The notes beneath the pieces were generated by a model that did not search any database, was not told the DNA's origin, and was given only the letters and a program-made list of their open reading frames with translations. The position numbers and the translations under genes were made by a program. Shown here piece by piece: positions 16,794 to 25,487 of a stretch of 64,000 bases of DNA. The stretch is from positions 1-64,000 of the IMG/VR virus record IMGVR_UViG_3300025096_000009, one strand, 5' to 3'. This DNA is from a virus. Position 1 is the first letter of the stretch; each line of letters begins with the position of its first letter.

Positions 16794-17615
16794 ATGGCAA
16801 CTTACAAATCTAGCGCTGGAGCTATTCTTCAGCCAGGTAACCAGATCAATAGACTATCTGGTTATAACGACGAAGGCGTTTTCGGCCTTCCCGGTGTTGA
16901 AGCATTCGAACTTGTTGGTTATGCAAAAGTTACTAACGTAGCTGCTGACAAAGCCTCTTACAAGAGTTTTAGCATCACAGTACCTTCTCCTGATCGCCGT
17001 AGTGGCGATAGAGTTCGGAATGATCGTACTAGCCTTGTTGTACAAGCTAGTGCTGAGCGTCCAGCTTATGTTTATGGCGCTTCAATCGCTATAGGACAGG
17101 ATGTTCCTTCACTTGCTGCAGATCGCGCAGGCTTCCCTGCTGCACCTGTAACAGCTGATTTAGGAGCAACAAGTACTGAACTATTACTTCTAGGACCTGA
17201 TAACAGTGGTGCACCAATTGGTGTTCCAGCCACTCAACTATTAGGAAATGCTGCTGCTTCTAGTTCTATCACCGCTGCTTCTAGTGCTTTCGCTCAAGGA
17301 GCTTCTGACGTAACAACAGGCAACCTACCATTCTGGTCAAGCGTAACTAGCACAATTGCTGCTGCTGACGCTGCTGATTCCATGATGTATAAGGTTGTAG
17401 CAGATACCACATTTAAGGTATACAACGTAAACGCAATCACTAACACTTCTGTGACTGGTGACGGTGTTTATATTAGTGCTGACGACTCAACTGCTGGTCG
17501 CGCTGGCTACATTCTGTGCCGCGTGAACTATCTACGTCCTGCTGCTGGTGTTTCTTGGAATGATATTCAAGGCTATATCGACTTTGCTTCTCAGCTAGGC
17601 GGTAACGACGAGTAA
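16794..17615 (+). CDS. Putative abundant head protein (capsid decoration or second shell protein)
   Basis: 273 residues, beginning MATYKSSAGAILQPGNQINR. A near-perfect ribosome site (AAGGAGGT) sits about 8 bp before the ATG, stronger than most in the window. It lies directly after the capsid gene and is followed by a terminator, and its codon use resembles that of the capsid gene. Ala/Ser/Thr-rich, beta-type composition fits a virion surface protein. No family recognised; alternatives are a tail tube or cement protein. Confidence 0.55.
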   Translation: MATYKSSAGAILQPGNQINRLSGYNDEGVFGLPGVEAFELVGYAKVTNVAADKASYKSFSITVPSPDRRSGDRVRNDRTSLVVQASAERPAYVYGASIAIGQDVPSLAADRAGFPAAPVTADLGATSTELLLLGPDNSGAPIGVPATQLLGNAAASSSITAASSAFAQGASDVTTGNLPFWSSVTSTIAAADAADSMMYKVVADTTFKVYNVNAITNTSVTGDGVYISADDSTAGRAGYILCRVNYLRPAAGVSWNDIQGYIDFASQLGGNDE

Positions 17616-17638
17616 TATCTTTTTAGATTAAAAGAATT

Positions 17639-17667
17639 AGGCGGGTCCTTGTGGCTCGCTTTTTTCT
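17639..17667 (+). terminator. Rho-independent terminator after capsid/decoration genes
   Basis: A 7-bp stem with two G-U pairs (AGGCGGG pairing with CTCGCTT across TCCTTGTGG) is followed by TTTTC. It lies 24 bp after the stop of the presumed decoration gene, where high-level capsid transcription would need to be capped. Confidence 0.65.
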
Positions 17668-17699
17668 TGTCTATACTCTTTATATCTAGTTTCTCCTCT

Positions 17700-17792
17700 A
17701 TGATCTCCTTAGCTCTTGCTCTAATAATTGGAATTACTATTCTCTTTTGGATTTTGATTAATGATAATTCCCATCCGAATCACCCTGCGTGA
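17700..17792 (+). CDS. Possible 30-residue membrane peptide
   Basis: ATG at 17700 encodes MISLALALIIGITILFWILI followed by a short polar tail and TGA. It is a single strong membrane helix. There is no good ribosome site, and it lies directly after a terminator, so coding status is doubtful. Confidence 0.25.
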   Translation: MISLALALIIGITILFWILINDNSHPNHPA

Positions 17793-17847
17793 TGTTGAAA
17801 GCAAGGGTTTACTTTGGTAAGCTAATCAGAGACTAACAAATCGTTTT

Positions 17848-18288
17848 ATGTTGTACCAGTACAGAGTCACAGGTGGTCTTGTGGAAGTCATATCAAAACA
17901 TGGCGATGGGATCATGATGTGTCTTGATGCCCAAGATGAAGTTCTTTACGTAGACGAGGGAGATTTAACTCCCCATTTAGATGCTACTAATGAGAAGTTG
18001 CGTACAGAAGAGAGGCTTACTGCAGAGTTAGCAGCTGAAGGAGTAAAGCCTGCTAAGTTAACTACGCGAGAGACATTCCCAGTCGATGTACGTGTCAATA
18101 TTAATAATGCTTCTGCACGTCAAATTGCGGATGCATTACCTGGAGTTGGTCTTAAAACAGCTAGGGACATCAAAGATCTTCAAACTTCTCAGTCTGGAGA
18201 AAAGTTCCAAAAACTAGAGCAGTTGAGAAATATTAAAAGAGTAGATTGGGATCAGATTTTCAAAGAGAACTTAGTCCGAGTAGACTGA
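17848..18288 (+). CDS. Helix-hairpin-helix (ComEA-like) protein in head-completion position
   Basis: 146 residues. Residues 83-138 read as a ComEA-type double helix-hairpin-helix DNA-binding unit: VNINNASARQIADALPGVGL then TARDIKDL and GEKFQKLEQLRNIKRV. The N-terminal 50 residues look like a small beta domain. Such a domain binds DNA backbone without sequence preference. Its place between the capsid and connector genes suggests contact with packaged DNA at the neck, or a head-closure role; this is inference. Confidence 0.65.
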   Translation: MLYQYRVTGGLVEVISKHGDGIMMCLDAQDEVLYVDEGDLTPHLDATNEKLRTEERLTAELAAEGVKPAKLTTRETFPVDVRVNINNASARQIADALPGVGLKTARDIKDLQTSQSGEKFQKLEQLRNIKRVDWDQIFKENLVRVD

Positions 18289-18314
18289 TACTAGGCTCGT
18301 TTTAATGTTGATTA

Positions 18315-18794
18315 ATGAAGCTTGATACATATGTACAATCTAAAGTCCGTTGGCATTTAGGTTATAACTTAACTTCGGTCCCTGCTGGTGACCAAGCACG
18401 TCTTGAAGAAGCAATGAATAATGTTCAAGACTCCTTTTGGTATGACAAAATTGTTGAGCAGATAGGTCGTTGTGACGAAGCTGAAAAGCGTACCGATATG
18501 ACTGGTAGTGTCAATAATGATTCAGTACCAAAAAGTCGTATTGAAAGTATTTTGGGTGACGTTGACCGTACAATTTCGACATCTGATTTCAAGGATACAT
18601 TAAAGACTTGGACACAGATTTATTTATATGAAACAGATCGTTTAGCATTACACTTATATGTTCCTAATTATAGGAATCCAGAGCAAGCTCGATATCGTTT
18701 TAATCGAGAAGGTGCTGAATTTATTCAGGCTTTACCTGGACCAGCAGATGTTGCTGTTGGTACAAGGATTGTTCTTGAAACCTCTCATCGTTAA
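18315..18794 (+). CDS. Putative head-tail connector protein
   Basis: 159 residues, mainly helical at the N-terminus (MKLDTYVQSKVRWHLGYNL) and beta-rich at the end (ADVAVGTRIVLETSHR). It is in the slot where podoviruses carry adaptor or tail tubular A proteins, but I recognise no family motif. It has a normal ATG, with a ribosome site for the next gene (AAAGGAG) at its end. Confidence 0.4.
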   Translation: MKLDTYVQSKVRWHLGYNLTSVPAGDQARLEEAMNNVQDSFWYDKIVEQIGRCDEAEKRTDMTGSVNNDSVPKSRIESILGDVDRTISTSDFKDTLKTWTQIYLYETDRLALHLYVPNYRNPEQARYRFNREGAEFIQALPGPADVAVGTRIVLETSHR

Positions 18795-18809
18795 AGGAGA
18801 TTTTTAATC

Positions 18810-19853
18810 ATGGCTACTGGTCGACTTACTGAATCTGATTTTAGAAGAATGTCCGATGATGATCCTCGGAAACAGAGTTGGAATAAAGTTCAAAAGAAAT
18901 ATGGAGAACAAGGACGTCATCACGATAAGAAAAAAGATATGGAAGCGGCGAGAGCTCGTGCCGGTGGTTCTTCGCCTGAGAGTACTGAAGCATCTAGATC
19001 TGTAGGAATAGCTGCAGCTGAGAATACAGAGAGGAGGTCTACTGCTAAGGATTTAGCTGCTGGACACCGTGGAGCACAACAAGTGAAAAGTCGCGAAGCT
19101 GCTGATAGGAGAAATGTTAGACGAACCGAAATTGATAATAGTAGGTTCGAAAGGGGTAATCAAAGAAGATATGAAGATACAAAGTCAGCTTTAGAAGGTC
19201 AGACTGCAGGACGAGTTCAAGGTAGAACTGCTCAAGCGGCAGAAGGTCGTGGACGTGGAGGATATGGTAGACATGGAGAACTACTAGGAGGAGATCCTAG
19301 ACAGATGAGAGATAGAGGAAGAGGAGGAGTTTCTTCTAATCCTTTTAGAAGAGGAGGAAGAGGAGGTAGTAGAGGAATGGTAGACCAAGCAACAGTAGAT
19401 AATATTGGATCACATGTCTCAGATCAAATAAACAAGCAGAATCAAGCAAAAGGTGGACCAACATTTAAACATAAATCTTCTGGACCTGTAAGTAAAGAAA
19501 AACTTGATGCATTTGCAGATCATATGAAAGTGCAAATGGATAAAGCTAACAAAACGAATACAACTAGACAGAGTTGGCCGCCACCACCGAGAAAAGTTCC
19601 ACAGAAGACTAAAACCACTGGTCTTTCTTCTGATCAAGAGAGAAGGAATTTATTAACCGGTGGTGCATCACAATCTCCTCATGAGATTCTACAAAGTAAA
19701 TATGGCGGTCTACAAACACAGAAGACTAAAGCCCCTGGTCTTTCTTCTGATCAAGAGAGAAGGAATTTATTAACCGGTGGTGCATCACAATCTTCTGATT
19801 ACGATAGAGGAAAGAGTTTTATTAGTGATTATGTCTCTGGTTATCGTCGTTAG
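18810..19853 (+). CDS. Arg/Gly-rich protein with duplicated C-terminal segment
   Basis: 347 residues, very basic and low in hydrophobics, starting after a good GGAG site. Residues 120-190 are Arg/Gly-rich (GRGRGGYGR, RDRGRGGV, RRGGRGGSRG), an RGG-like composition known to bind nucleic acid. The C-terminal part contains two near-identical blocks around GLSSDQERRNLLTGGASQS. It may be a DNA-associated virion or ejected protein; the function is unknown. Confidence 0.55.
   Translation: MATGRLTESDFRRMSDDDPRKQSWNKVQKKYGEQGRHHDKKKDMEAARARAGGSSPESTEASRSVGIAAAENTERRSTAKDLAAGHRGAQQVKSREAADRRNVRRTEIDNSRFERGNQRRYEDTKSALEGQTAGRVQGRTAQAAEGRGRGGYGRHGELLGGDPRQMRDRGRGGVSSNPFRRGGRGGSRGMVDQATVDNIGSHVSDQINKQNQAKGGPTFKHKSSGPVSKEKLDAFADHMKVQMDKANKTNTTRQSWPPPPRKVPQKTKTTGLSSDQERRNLLTGGASQSPHEILQSKYGGLQTQKTKAPGLSSDQERRNLLTGGASQSSDYDRGKSFISDYVSGYRR
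19601..19796 (+). repeat. In-frame direct duplication of about 79 bp within the Arg/Gly-rich gene
   Basis: The segment at 19601-19679 recurs at 19718-19796 with only a few base differences (offset 117 bp, a multiple of three). High DNA identity, not only protein identity, indicates a recent duplication. Confidence 0.8.
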
Positions 19854-19864
19854 AGGTACCTATT

Positions 19865-20170
19865 ATGCCACTTGATCCAGTTGCTAAAAGAGAAAGAGCT
19901 AAACGATTAGCTACAGATTATTCTGCTTCTCAAAATGAAAGGGATAACCAAGACCGTGCAAGAGGTTCTCAAAGACGTGGTGCTATAGCGGAAGGTGCAG
20001 AAAGGATGAGTAGCGGGAGTATGGATAGGGAGACTGAAAGAGTTGATAGACCACCACTGAGTGAGACTACTGAAGTGGAACGTGAACTACATTCATCTAA
20101 TAGGAATCCAAGGGTTGCAAGACCAACAACTACTAGACCTGAGATGTTAAAAAACAGGTCTCAACTCTAA
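19865..20170 (+). CDS. Small charged hypothetical protein
   Basis: 101 residues, rich in Arg, Glu and Ser (KRERAKRLATDYSASQNERD), composition similar to the preceding gene. No known domain. It is followed after 10 bp by another small gene with a GGAG site. Confidence 0.5.
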   Translation: MPLDPVAKRERAKRLATDYSASQNERDNQDRARGSQRRGAIAEGAERMSSGSMDRETERVDRPPLSETTEVERELHSSNRNPRVARPTTTRPEMLKNRSQL

Positions 20171-20180
20171 GGAGAAATTT

Positions 20181-20381
20181 ATGTCTATTATGGATGACCT
20201 CGACTGGGGTAGTGATGATTATGGAACTAAGGATACTAAAAAGGATCCTAAATCTTTAGGTGGTTATAAGAGATGGACTTCCGATTCAGATAGGTCAGCT
20301 ACCACTAAAAAAAGTAAGGGTAAAGAGTTTCTAGGTATTTTTAAATCTAAGTTTAAGAATAAGTTCCGTGATAGCAGGTAG
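20181..20381 (+). CDS. Small Lys/Asp-rich hypothetical protein
   Basis: 66 residues: an acidic start (MSIMDDLDWGSDDYGTKD) and a basic end (KFKNKFRDSR). The ATG is preceded by AAGGAGA. No family recognised. Confidence 0.5.
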   Translation: MSIMDDLDWGSDDYGTKDTKKDPKSLGGYKRWTSDSDRSATTKKSKGKEFLGIFKSKFKNKFRDSR

Positions 20382-20424
20382 CATTTCCCCCTGTTATTCT
20401 AGTTGGTAGGCTTAGTTTAATTTC

Positions 20425-20769
20425 ATGGCGATAACTTATTTTCAGGACACTATTTTCAGTATTGAGAGTACCTTAACTGCTCCAGCTGCTGGAACTGCTT
20501 TGCAGGTAGCCGTTAATAACCTTTTTTCTACAAAAGATTACACTCTCATTGTTACTGTCGCTAGTGTAGATACAAATGTAATTGTTGGTTTAGAAGGTAG
20601 TGTTGATGGTACAACTTATGCTCCAATTATTGCTAATCAAACAATAACTGCTAACGGTACGACTGTTTATAGTGTTTCTGGTAGACCAGTTAAATGGATT
20701 CGAACAAATTGGGTGAGTGAGTCAGGAGGAACTGCTGCCACTGTAACCTTCAATGTAGCGGCTGCATAA
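20425..20769 (+). CDS. Small beta-rich virion protein
   Basis: 114 residues, Thr/Val/Ala-rich, beta-type (DYTLIVTVASVDTNVIVGLE; ending GTAATVTFNVAAA). Its style resembles small cyanophage tail or capsid surface proteins. The next gene begins almost at the stop. Confidence 0.5.
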   Translation: MAITYFQDTIFSIESTLTAPAAGTALQVAVNNLFSTKDYTLIVTVASVDTNVIVGLEGSVDGTTYAPIIANQTITANGTTVYSVSGRPVKWIRTNWVSESGGTAATVTFNVAAA

Positions 20770-20770
20770 G

Positions 20771-21094
20771 ATGGCAGGCCGTTTTAACGCTGTTCAACCT
20801 ACGACTAGGAACGGCTATCTGTTTGGTGCGAGAAGAGAAAATATACCTTGGGAATCTGAAGGACCTGACACTGGTAGACGTTTTCAACAAGGTAGGGCGA
20901 CAAGAATGGCAGGGCAGAAAGATATCTCCGATCTTCAATTAGGATACAAAGATGCTCCTCAAGGTGTAGGACGTGGATTTGTTCCTAAAGATAGTGATGC
21001 TTGGGAAACACAGGAAAAGGATGATGCATATACCCAGGATGATCCTTGGAGAACCTTTGAAGAAGATTTAGATCCAAAAGTAGCTCGTTGGTAA
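20771..21094 (+). CDS. Small hypothetical virion-operon protein with DDPW motif
   Basis: 107 residues, hydrophilic. The C-terminus contains YTQDDPWRTFEED, the Pro-Trp motif shared with several other virion-type genes here, and ends KVARW. No domain recognised. Confidence 0.5.
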   Translation: MAGRFNAVQPTTRNGYLFGARRENIPWESEGPDTGRRFQQGRATRMAGQKDISDLQLGYKDAPQGVGRGFVPKDSDAWETQEKDDAYTQDDPWRTFEEDLDPKVARW

Positions 21095-21139
21095 AAAACC
21101 TTCGGCTATAATTAGTTCTAAGTCTATCTGTAAATAAAC

Positions 21140-21934
21140 GTGTCAAGCAGTAGTTCAAATAAACAGCCATTAATGGTGGATCGTCCGGCAACGGGTTCGA
21201 CCTTACTGACTGTTGCTTCAGGACAATTATTCTCTACAAGTCTTATCCCAACTTCTGTTGGTAATGCGACAAAAATTTTCGACGTTGACTCTGCGTTAAC
21301 TGATACATCTATTAGTGGAGCCTATATAGATGAAATTTGGTTTCGATATTCCAAACGAGTAAAGGAAGCTATTGATGCAAAGTCAGCTACTGCAGGTACA
21401 TATTCTGCTGCTTCTACAACGGTTACGGTAACTATTACTGCTGGACATAATATAGAAGTTGGTCAGGAAGTATTTTTAAATTTCACAAGTTATAACTCCG
21501 GTACTGTACCAATTGATGGTAAGTTTACAGTTTTAACTATTACTTCTACTACATTTACAGCTACGATTCCTAATATTGCTAGTGGAACAATTACAGGTAA
21601 CGTAGATGTTTATGTTCCTATTGATTTCTGTTTCTACTTAGTAAGTACCGGTATACTCACTAATATTAACCAATTTTTCCCTTTATTTGTCGCCAGTATT
21701 GAATCTGTTGCTTCAAAACAGTCTTGCAGTTTGACTATGAAGGAGGTACTTCCTCTTATTAATCATCCTACTGTTCAGTCTGGTGCTGCAAACTGGGGAT
21801 CGGCTAATAATGAGATAGCTCCTAAACAGAGAGGTTTAATGCTTAAGCGTGGACAAGCTTTGTATGTTTCTGCAAGTGGAACTGCGGCATTAACTAACGG
21901 TTTCTATTGTAATGTACAAGGTGGATACTATTAA
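21140..21934 (+). CDS. Structural protein with beta-sandwich module
   Basis: 264 residues, GTG start. Residues about 87-159 form a Thr-rich beta module (AGTYSAASTTVTVTITAGHN onwards, then TITSTTFTATIP) that matches three modules in the next gene. The N-terminus is Ser-rich. It probably contributes to the tail; partner of the following large protein. Confidence 0.55.
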   Translation: MSSSSSNKQPLMVDRPATGSTLLTVASGQLFSTSLIPTSVGNATKIFDVDSALTDTSISGAYIDEIWFRYSKRVKEAIDAKSATAGTYSAASTTVTVTITAGHNIEVGQEVFLNFTSYNSGTVPIDGKFTVLTITSTTFTATIPNIASGTITGNVDVYVPIDFCFYLVSTGILTNINQFFPLFVASIESVASKQSCSLTMKEVLPLINHPTVQSGAANWGSANNEIAPKQRGLMLKRGQALYVSASGTAALTNGFYCNVQGGYY

Positions 21935-21942
21935 AGAGAACA

Positions 21943-24210
21943 ATGCCTTTCGGTGTAGGAAAGTTTGATAATTCATCGAAGTTAAAGTTCGATACTGATT
22001 TTTCAAAAAACATTGATGGTAGTGGAGCTTTTTCTATTACCGAAAGTGGTGGAAGAAGTTATAAAAATAGTGAAGTTAGATTTTATAATACTGATTCTTT
22101 ATGGAGTCGCTGGAGGCGTGGCTATGAATTATATTCTTTAACCCAAAGTTTATTAGGTTCTACAGCTGGCGAAAGACAACGCCGTGGAGATTATCGTTTA
22201 TATTTTACTTTTCAGCAGTTTCCGGGTGTCTTTATACCAGCTAGGATTTTTACTTTTCCTTCTACTAATCAGGAATTAGGGGAACAAATGGTTGGAATGC
22301 GAGACACTGACGCATTTAGTTTTTATGATTATGGTCTTCCTATTCTTGGTGTTAGATATTTAGGTAAGTCGGTAAGTGCTACTTATAGTCAATCAGGTAC
22401 AACATTAGTTGTCACTAAACTAGATCATGGATTATATCCAGGTGAGAGTGTTTGGCTAGATATTTCAACAGGAGGAGGTGTTGATGAAACACTTTTAATT
22501 GTTAGTACTACACAAAATACATTTACTGTAACTACTTCTGCATCAGCTACAAACAATGGGAATGTCACTTATTATTTATCGACTACTTTTGGGGACTCAC
22601 GTTGGACCACTACACGAACTCGCCTTCGTTATTTGCCTACAGAACTTTCTTTCTTTTCAGGCGAACGTTTAGCTGATCGTATTATTGAAAAAGATCCAGG
22701 TCTTGCTTCTACGTATTCAAGGAGTGGGTCTACTGTTACAGTTGTTTGCCCTTCAGCTCATGGTTTATCTACAGGAAATAAGGTTTTTGTTGATGTTACT
22801 AGTGGCGACGTCGCTTCTGGTAGATATACAATTACTGTTACCAGTACTACTCAATTCACAGTAACAACAATAACGAGTGGAACTACGTCTGGAAATCTAA
22901 CAGTTAGTAGATTATTGCGTGGTCGTGATTATAAAAACTATGTTGGCTACACGGTTACAGGACTTGATGCCGCCACAAAAGAAATAATTTTCCAAAGGAA
23001 GGATAGTTATGGTGCAACAACTGCTGATGAAAAAACGTCAACTGTAGTTCCTGCTCATAGGGGTTTTACTATCGGGAGATATTTAACTACTGAATTGCGT
23101 TGGCAATGTTCTTGTCAAGATTTTGCAAGACGTGATAGCTATGACTTATATAGTGATCTACGCAATAAAAAGTTTCCTCGTACTTCAGTAAGGTCTACAA
23201 AACCTGGACAAGTTTTACAGACTGATGGAACATTAAGTGATGAGAGAGATATTCCAGGTACTTTCCGAGATCTCGGTTTTGTAGCTATTAATAATTTTTA
23301 TGAACTGCCTGAGTACGAAGATACGACTGATACTGACTTTCAAAGCTTAATGTATTACCAAATACGTTGGTGTAAACATATTTATGCAGCTATGTTCGCC
23401 ATTACTCATGATGAAGGTAATGAACCTATTAAATTAGCGGCAAAATACACTCAGACTGGTCCAAATATCACTATTAACGTTGATAATCACGGTTTAGAAG
23501 TCGATACTAAGATTGAACTAGCTTTTACAAGTGGAAATGCAGTTTCTGGTGAATATACGATCACTTCGGTACCTGATCCGAACAGTTTCACTGTTATTTA
23601 TCCTTTTAGCGAGTCTGCTAGTGGTTATTGCAGTGTTACTAACCTAAAAAAACATGATTATGTGCGTTCTTGGTTGCTTGAACCAAGTGATAAGCCTATT
23701 GGGGATGGTTTAAAGCGCTTCGAGAAGACTTTTGAGAGAGAAAGAGAGCGTTTAGAAGGTGCTTTTGAATTATTGAAGCTAACTCAACAGAATACACCTT
23801 GGAGTGGGGGTAAAAATGTTACTGGAAACAGAAATCAGCCTCAATCAGTCGCAGATTTTGATCCATCACTTATTGGGATGACTCTTACTGATGGTTTGAA
23901 GCGTGATGCTGATGGCAATTTAAGTCGTAGTGGAAAAGCTGTTAATACTACTAATCGAATGATTACGTTAATTAATAAGTTGTTTAATCGATCTCCAACG
24001 CTGTTAGAAGATATAAAACTGGGTATAGTTGATAAACCTGTTGATGAATATGGTACAAACTTTGAAGCAGGAGTTGTAGATGCAGGAGAATACCTTAATG
24101 GTACTCCTATTGAAGTATTGGCTTCAAACAGTACAATAGACAGTAGTACTTACAGTCCTATTACCGATCAGGATGTAGTTGTTGATTCTGATCTATACAT
24201 TAACGTTTAA
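21943..24210 (+). CDS. Large tail protein with SWIM-like zinc motif and three beta modules
   Basis: 755 residues, comparable in length to podovirus tail tubular B proteins, although no motif proves that. Three related beta modules lie at about residues 146-212, 256-323 and 500-566 (pattern HGL...G..V....TSG...YTI...TFTVT). Between the second and third are WQCSCQDFARR (Cys389, Cys391) and RWCKHIY (Cys477, His479), the CxC...CxH arrangement of SWIM zinc motifs with a long insert. The C-terminal 180 residues are charged and helical (RFEKTFERERERLEGAF). I recall similar CSC...CKH tail proteins in marine phages, function unknown. Confidence 0.65.
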   Translation: MPFGVGKFDNSSKLKFDTDFSKNIDGSGAFSITESGGRSYKNSEVRFYNTDSLWSRWRRGYELYSLTQSLLGSTAGERQRRGDYRLYFTFQQFPGVFIPARIFTFPSTNQELGEQMVGMRDTDAFSFYDYGLPILGVRYLGKSVSATYSQSGTTLVVTKLDHGLYPGESVWLDISTGGGVDETLLIVSTTQNTFTVTTSASATNNGNVTYYLSTTFGDSRWTTTRTRLRYLPTELSFFSGERLADRIIEKDPGLASTYSRSGSTVTVVCPSAHGLSTGNKVFVDVTSGDVASGRYTITVTSTTQFTVTTITSGTTSGNLTVSRLLRGRDYKNYVGYTVTGLDAATKEIIFQRKDSYGATTADEKTSTVVPAHRGFTIGRYLTTELRWQCSCQDFARRDSYDLYSDLRNKKFPRTSVRSTKPGQVLQTDGTLSDERDIPGTFRDLGFVAINNFYELPEYEDTTDTDFQSLMYYQIRWCKHIYAAMFAITHDEGNEPIKLAAKYTQTGPNITINVDNHGLEVDTKIELAFTSGNAVSGEYTITSVPDPNSFTVIYPFSESASGYCSVTNLKKHDYVRSWLLEPSDKPIGDGLKRFEKTFERERERLEGAFELLKLTQQNTPWSGGKNVTGNRNQPQSVADFDPSLIGMTLTDGLKRDADGNLSRSGKAVNTTNRMITLINKLFNRSPTLLEDIKLGIVDKPVDEYGTNFEAGVVDAGEYLNGTPIEVLASNSTIDSSTYSPITDQDVVVDSDLYINV

Positions 24211-24212
24211 TT

Positions 24213-24644
24213 ATGGCGGTACAAATTCTTTCTCGTCGTTCTAGTACTCTTTATGACCGGCCTTTTCCTATTCGTCTCGGTGCTGCTGAGCTGGCTATTA
24301 ATAATAATGCAGGGGAGCCAGGACTATTTTTTGCTGACAACACTGCTTCTCCTTCGACAGGGTTAGTTAAAGTTGGTCCAATAGCTATAAGTTCTACAGC
24401 TCCTAATACTTCAGCGGTTGGTTTTACATCTTCTAGTAAAGGTGAATCATGGTTGGATACTGCCAGTACTCAGATACACAAAATCTTTGATGGATCAGCT
24501 TGGCAAACAGTAAAAGCTGTTGCGTCAGTTGCTGCAGGTTATCCAGCGAACCCTGTAGATGGTCAATTACACTACAACACATCCACTAGTAAGTTAACCA
24601 TTTATCTACTTGCCAGTGCCTCTTGGGTTGTTATAGGTCCTTAG
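24213..24644 (+). CDS. Tail fibre/receptor-binding-type protein
   Basis: 143 residues starting MAVQILSRRSSTLYDRPFPI; LGAAELAINNNAGEPGLFFAD and LHYNTSTSKLTIYL are typical of N-terminal adaptor modules of cyanophage tail fibres. It is followed by an opposite-strand gene that overlaps its stop. Confidence 0.55.
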   Translation: MAVQILSRRSSTLYDRPFPIRLGAAELAINNNAGEPGLFFADNTASPSTGLVKVGPIAISSTAPNTSAVGFTSSSKGESWLDTASTQIHKIFDGSAWQTVKAVASVAAGYPANPVDGQLHYNTSTSKLTIYLLASASWVVIGP

Positions 24645-24886
24645 TGTTGAGATAGGAGATGATCTAGTATGCGGTCCAGTTTGTTATGAACTGCTTGCAT
24701 TTCTCTTAGGAAGTCTTCTTTTAACACGTAATCACAAACAACACGATTTTGTAGGTTATCAAGATCACGTTCGATTACTTCAAAACGTTTATCTAGTTTT
24801 CTATTAAAATTAGAGAGTGCTCTAGTTATTCCTGCGAAAGCACCGATGCTTCCCGATATGATAGCTGCTAGGACTTCTGTTGACAT
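24641..24886 (-). CDS. Small membrane-anchored coiled-coil protein (holin-like), antisense
   Basis: 81 residues. N-terminal hydrophobic segment (VLAAIISGSIGAFAGITRAL) followed by a charged helix (KLDKRFEVIERDLDNLQNRV, then LKEDFLREMQAVHNKLDRIL). This one-helix-plus-coiled-coil type is familiar from marine cyanophages. It is the only minus-strand gene inside the plus-strand virion operon. A role in lysis or membrane association is possible but unproven. Confidence 0.65.
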   Translation of the reverse strand: MSTEVLAAIISGSIGAFAGITRALSNFNRKLDKRFEVIERDLDNLQNRVVCDYVLKEDFLREMQAVHNKLDRILDHLLSQH

Positions 24887-24953
24887 TTTAATTACCTATA
24901 TTTCTATTCTAAAGGAGTTTACAAATTAAAATGATACTTAGTAAGTAAAGATT

Positions 24954-25487
24954 ATGGCTACAGGATACGAACCAAATGTAGAAGGGGCTATAACAGTCAT
25001 GGTTGATCTGTTAGATGCAAACTCTTTTACCAAAACTAGACAACCTTATGAACCTAATTATCGTGGTCTAGTAGATGCATTAATCGATTTAAAAGAAGGA
25101 TTCCCTACTTTTGCACCAACACGACTAAGTTTTGACGCGACTGCATTTGAAAATGTAGCGGAGGGAGATGCTTTATATATGAGAGCTGCGGATGGTCAGG
25201 TAGGAAAAGCTAGTGCTGCTAATGGTTCTTTAGAGAATTGTCACGTTATTGGACTTGCTGATGCAGCAACTTCTGCTTCAGGTACATGTAAAGTAATTAC
25301 AACAGGTGTGAAAACGATGCCTAGTACTGTTGATCCAGGAGATATTTATTATTTAAGTGCTTCAACTGCAGGAGCTATATCAACTACTATTCCTTCATCT
25401 TCTGGACAAGCTGTTGTAGTAATAGGTGAAGGTGCAACGACTTCTGTTTTTAGCATCCGTATAGAACCACCTATCAGGTTAGATTAA
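24954..25487 (+). CDS. Tail fibre-associated protein, paralogue of next gene
   Basis: 177 residues. It shares with the next gene the order Y-EPN-(Y/F)-GL-(V/I)-LIDLK, then AFENV-x-(E/Q)-G-(D/E)-ALY and DGQVGKA, and a C-terminal IRIEPP/IKIEAP strand. The two are adjacent duplicates (stop and start overlap, TAATG). Beta-rich; likely a distal tail component. Confidence 0.55.
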   Translation: MATGYEPNVEGAITVMVDLLDANSFTKTRQPYEPNYRGLVDALIDLKEGFPTFAPTRLSFDATAFENVAEGDALYMRAADGQVGKASAANGSLENCHVIGLADAATSASGTCKVITTGVKTMPSTVDPGDIYYLSASTAGAISTTIPSSSGQAVVVIGEGATTSVFSIRIEPPIRLD

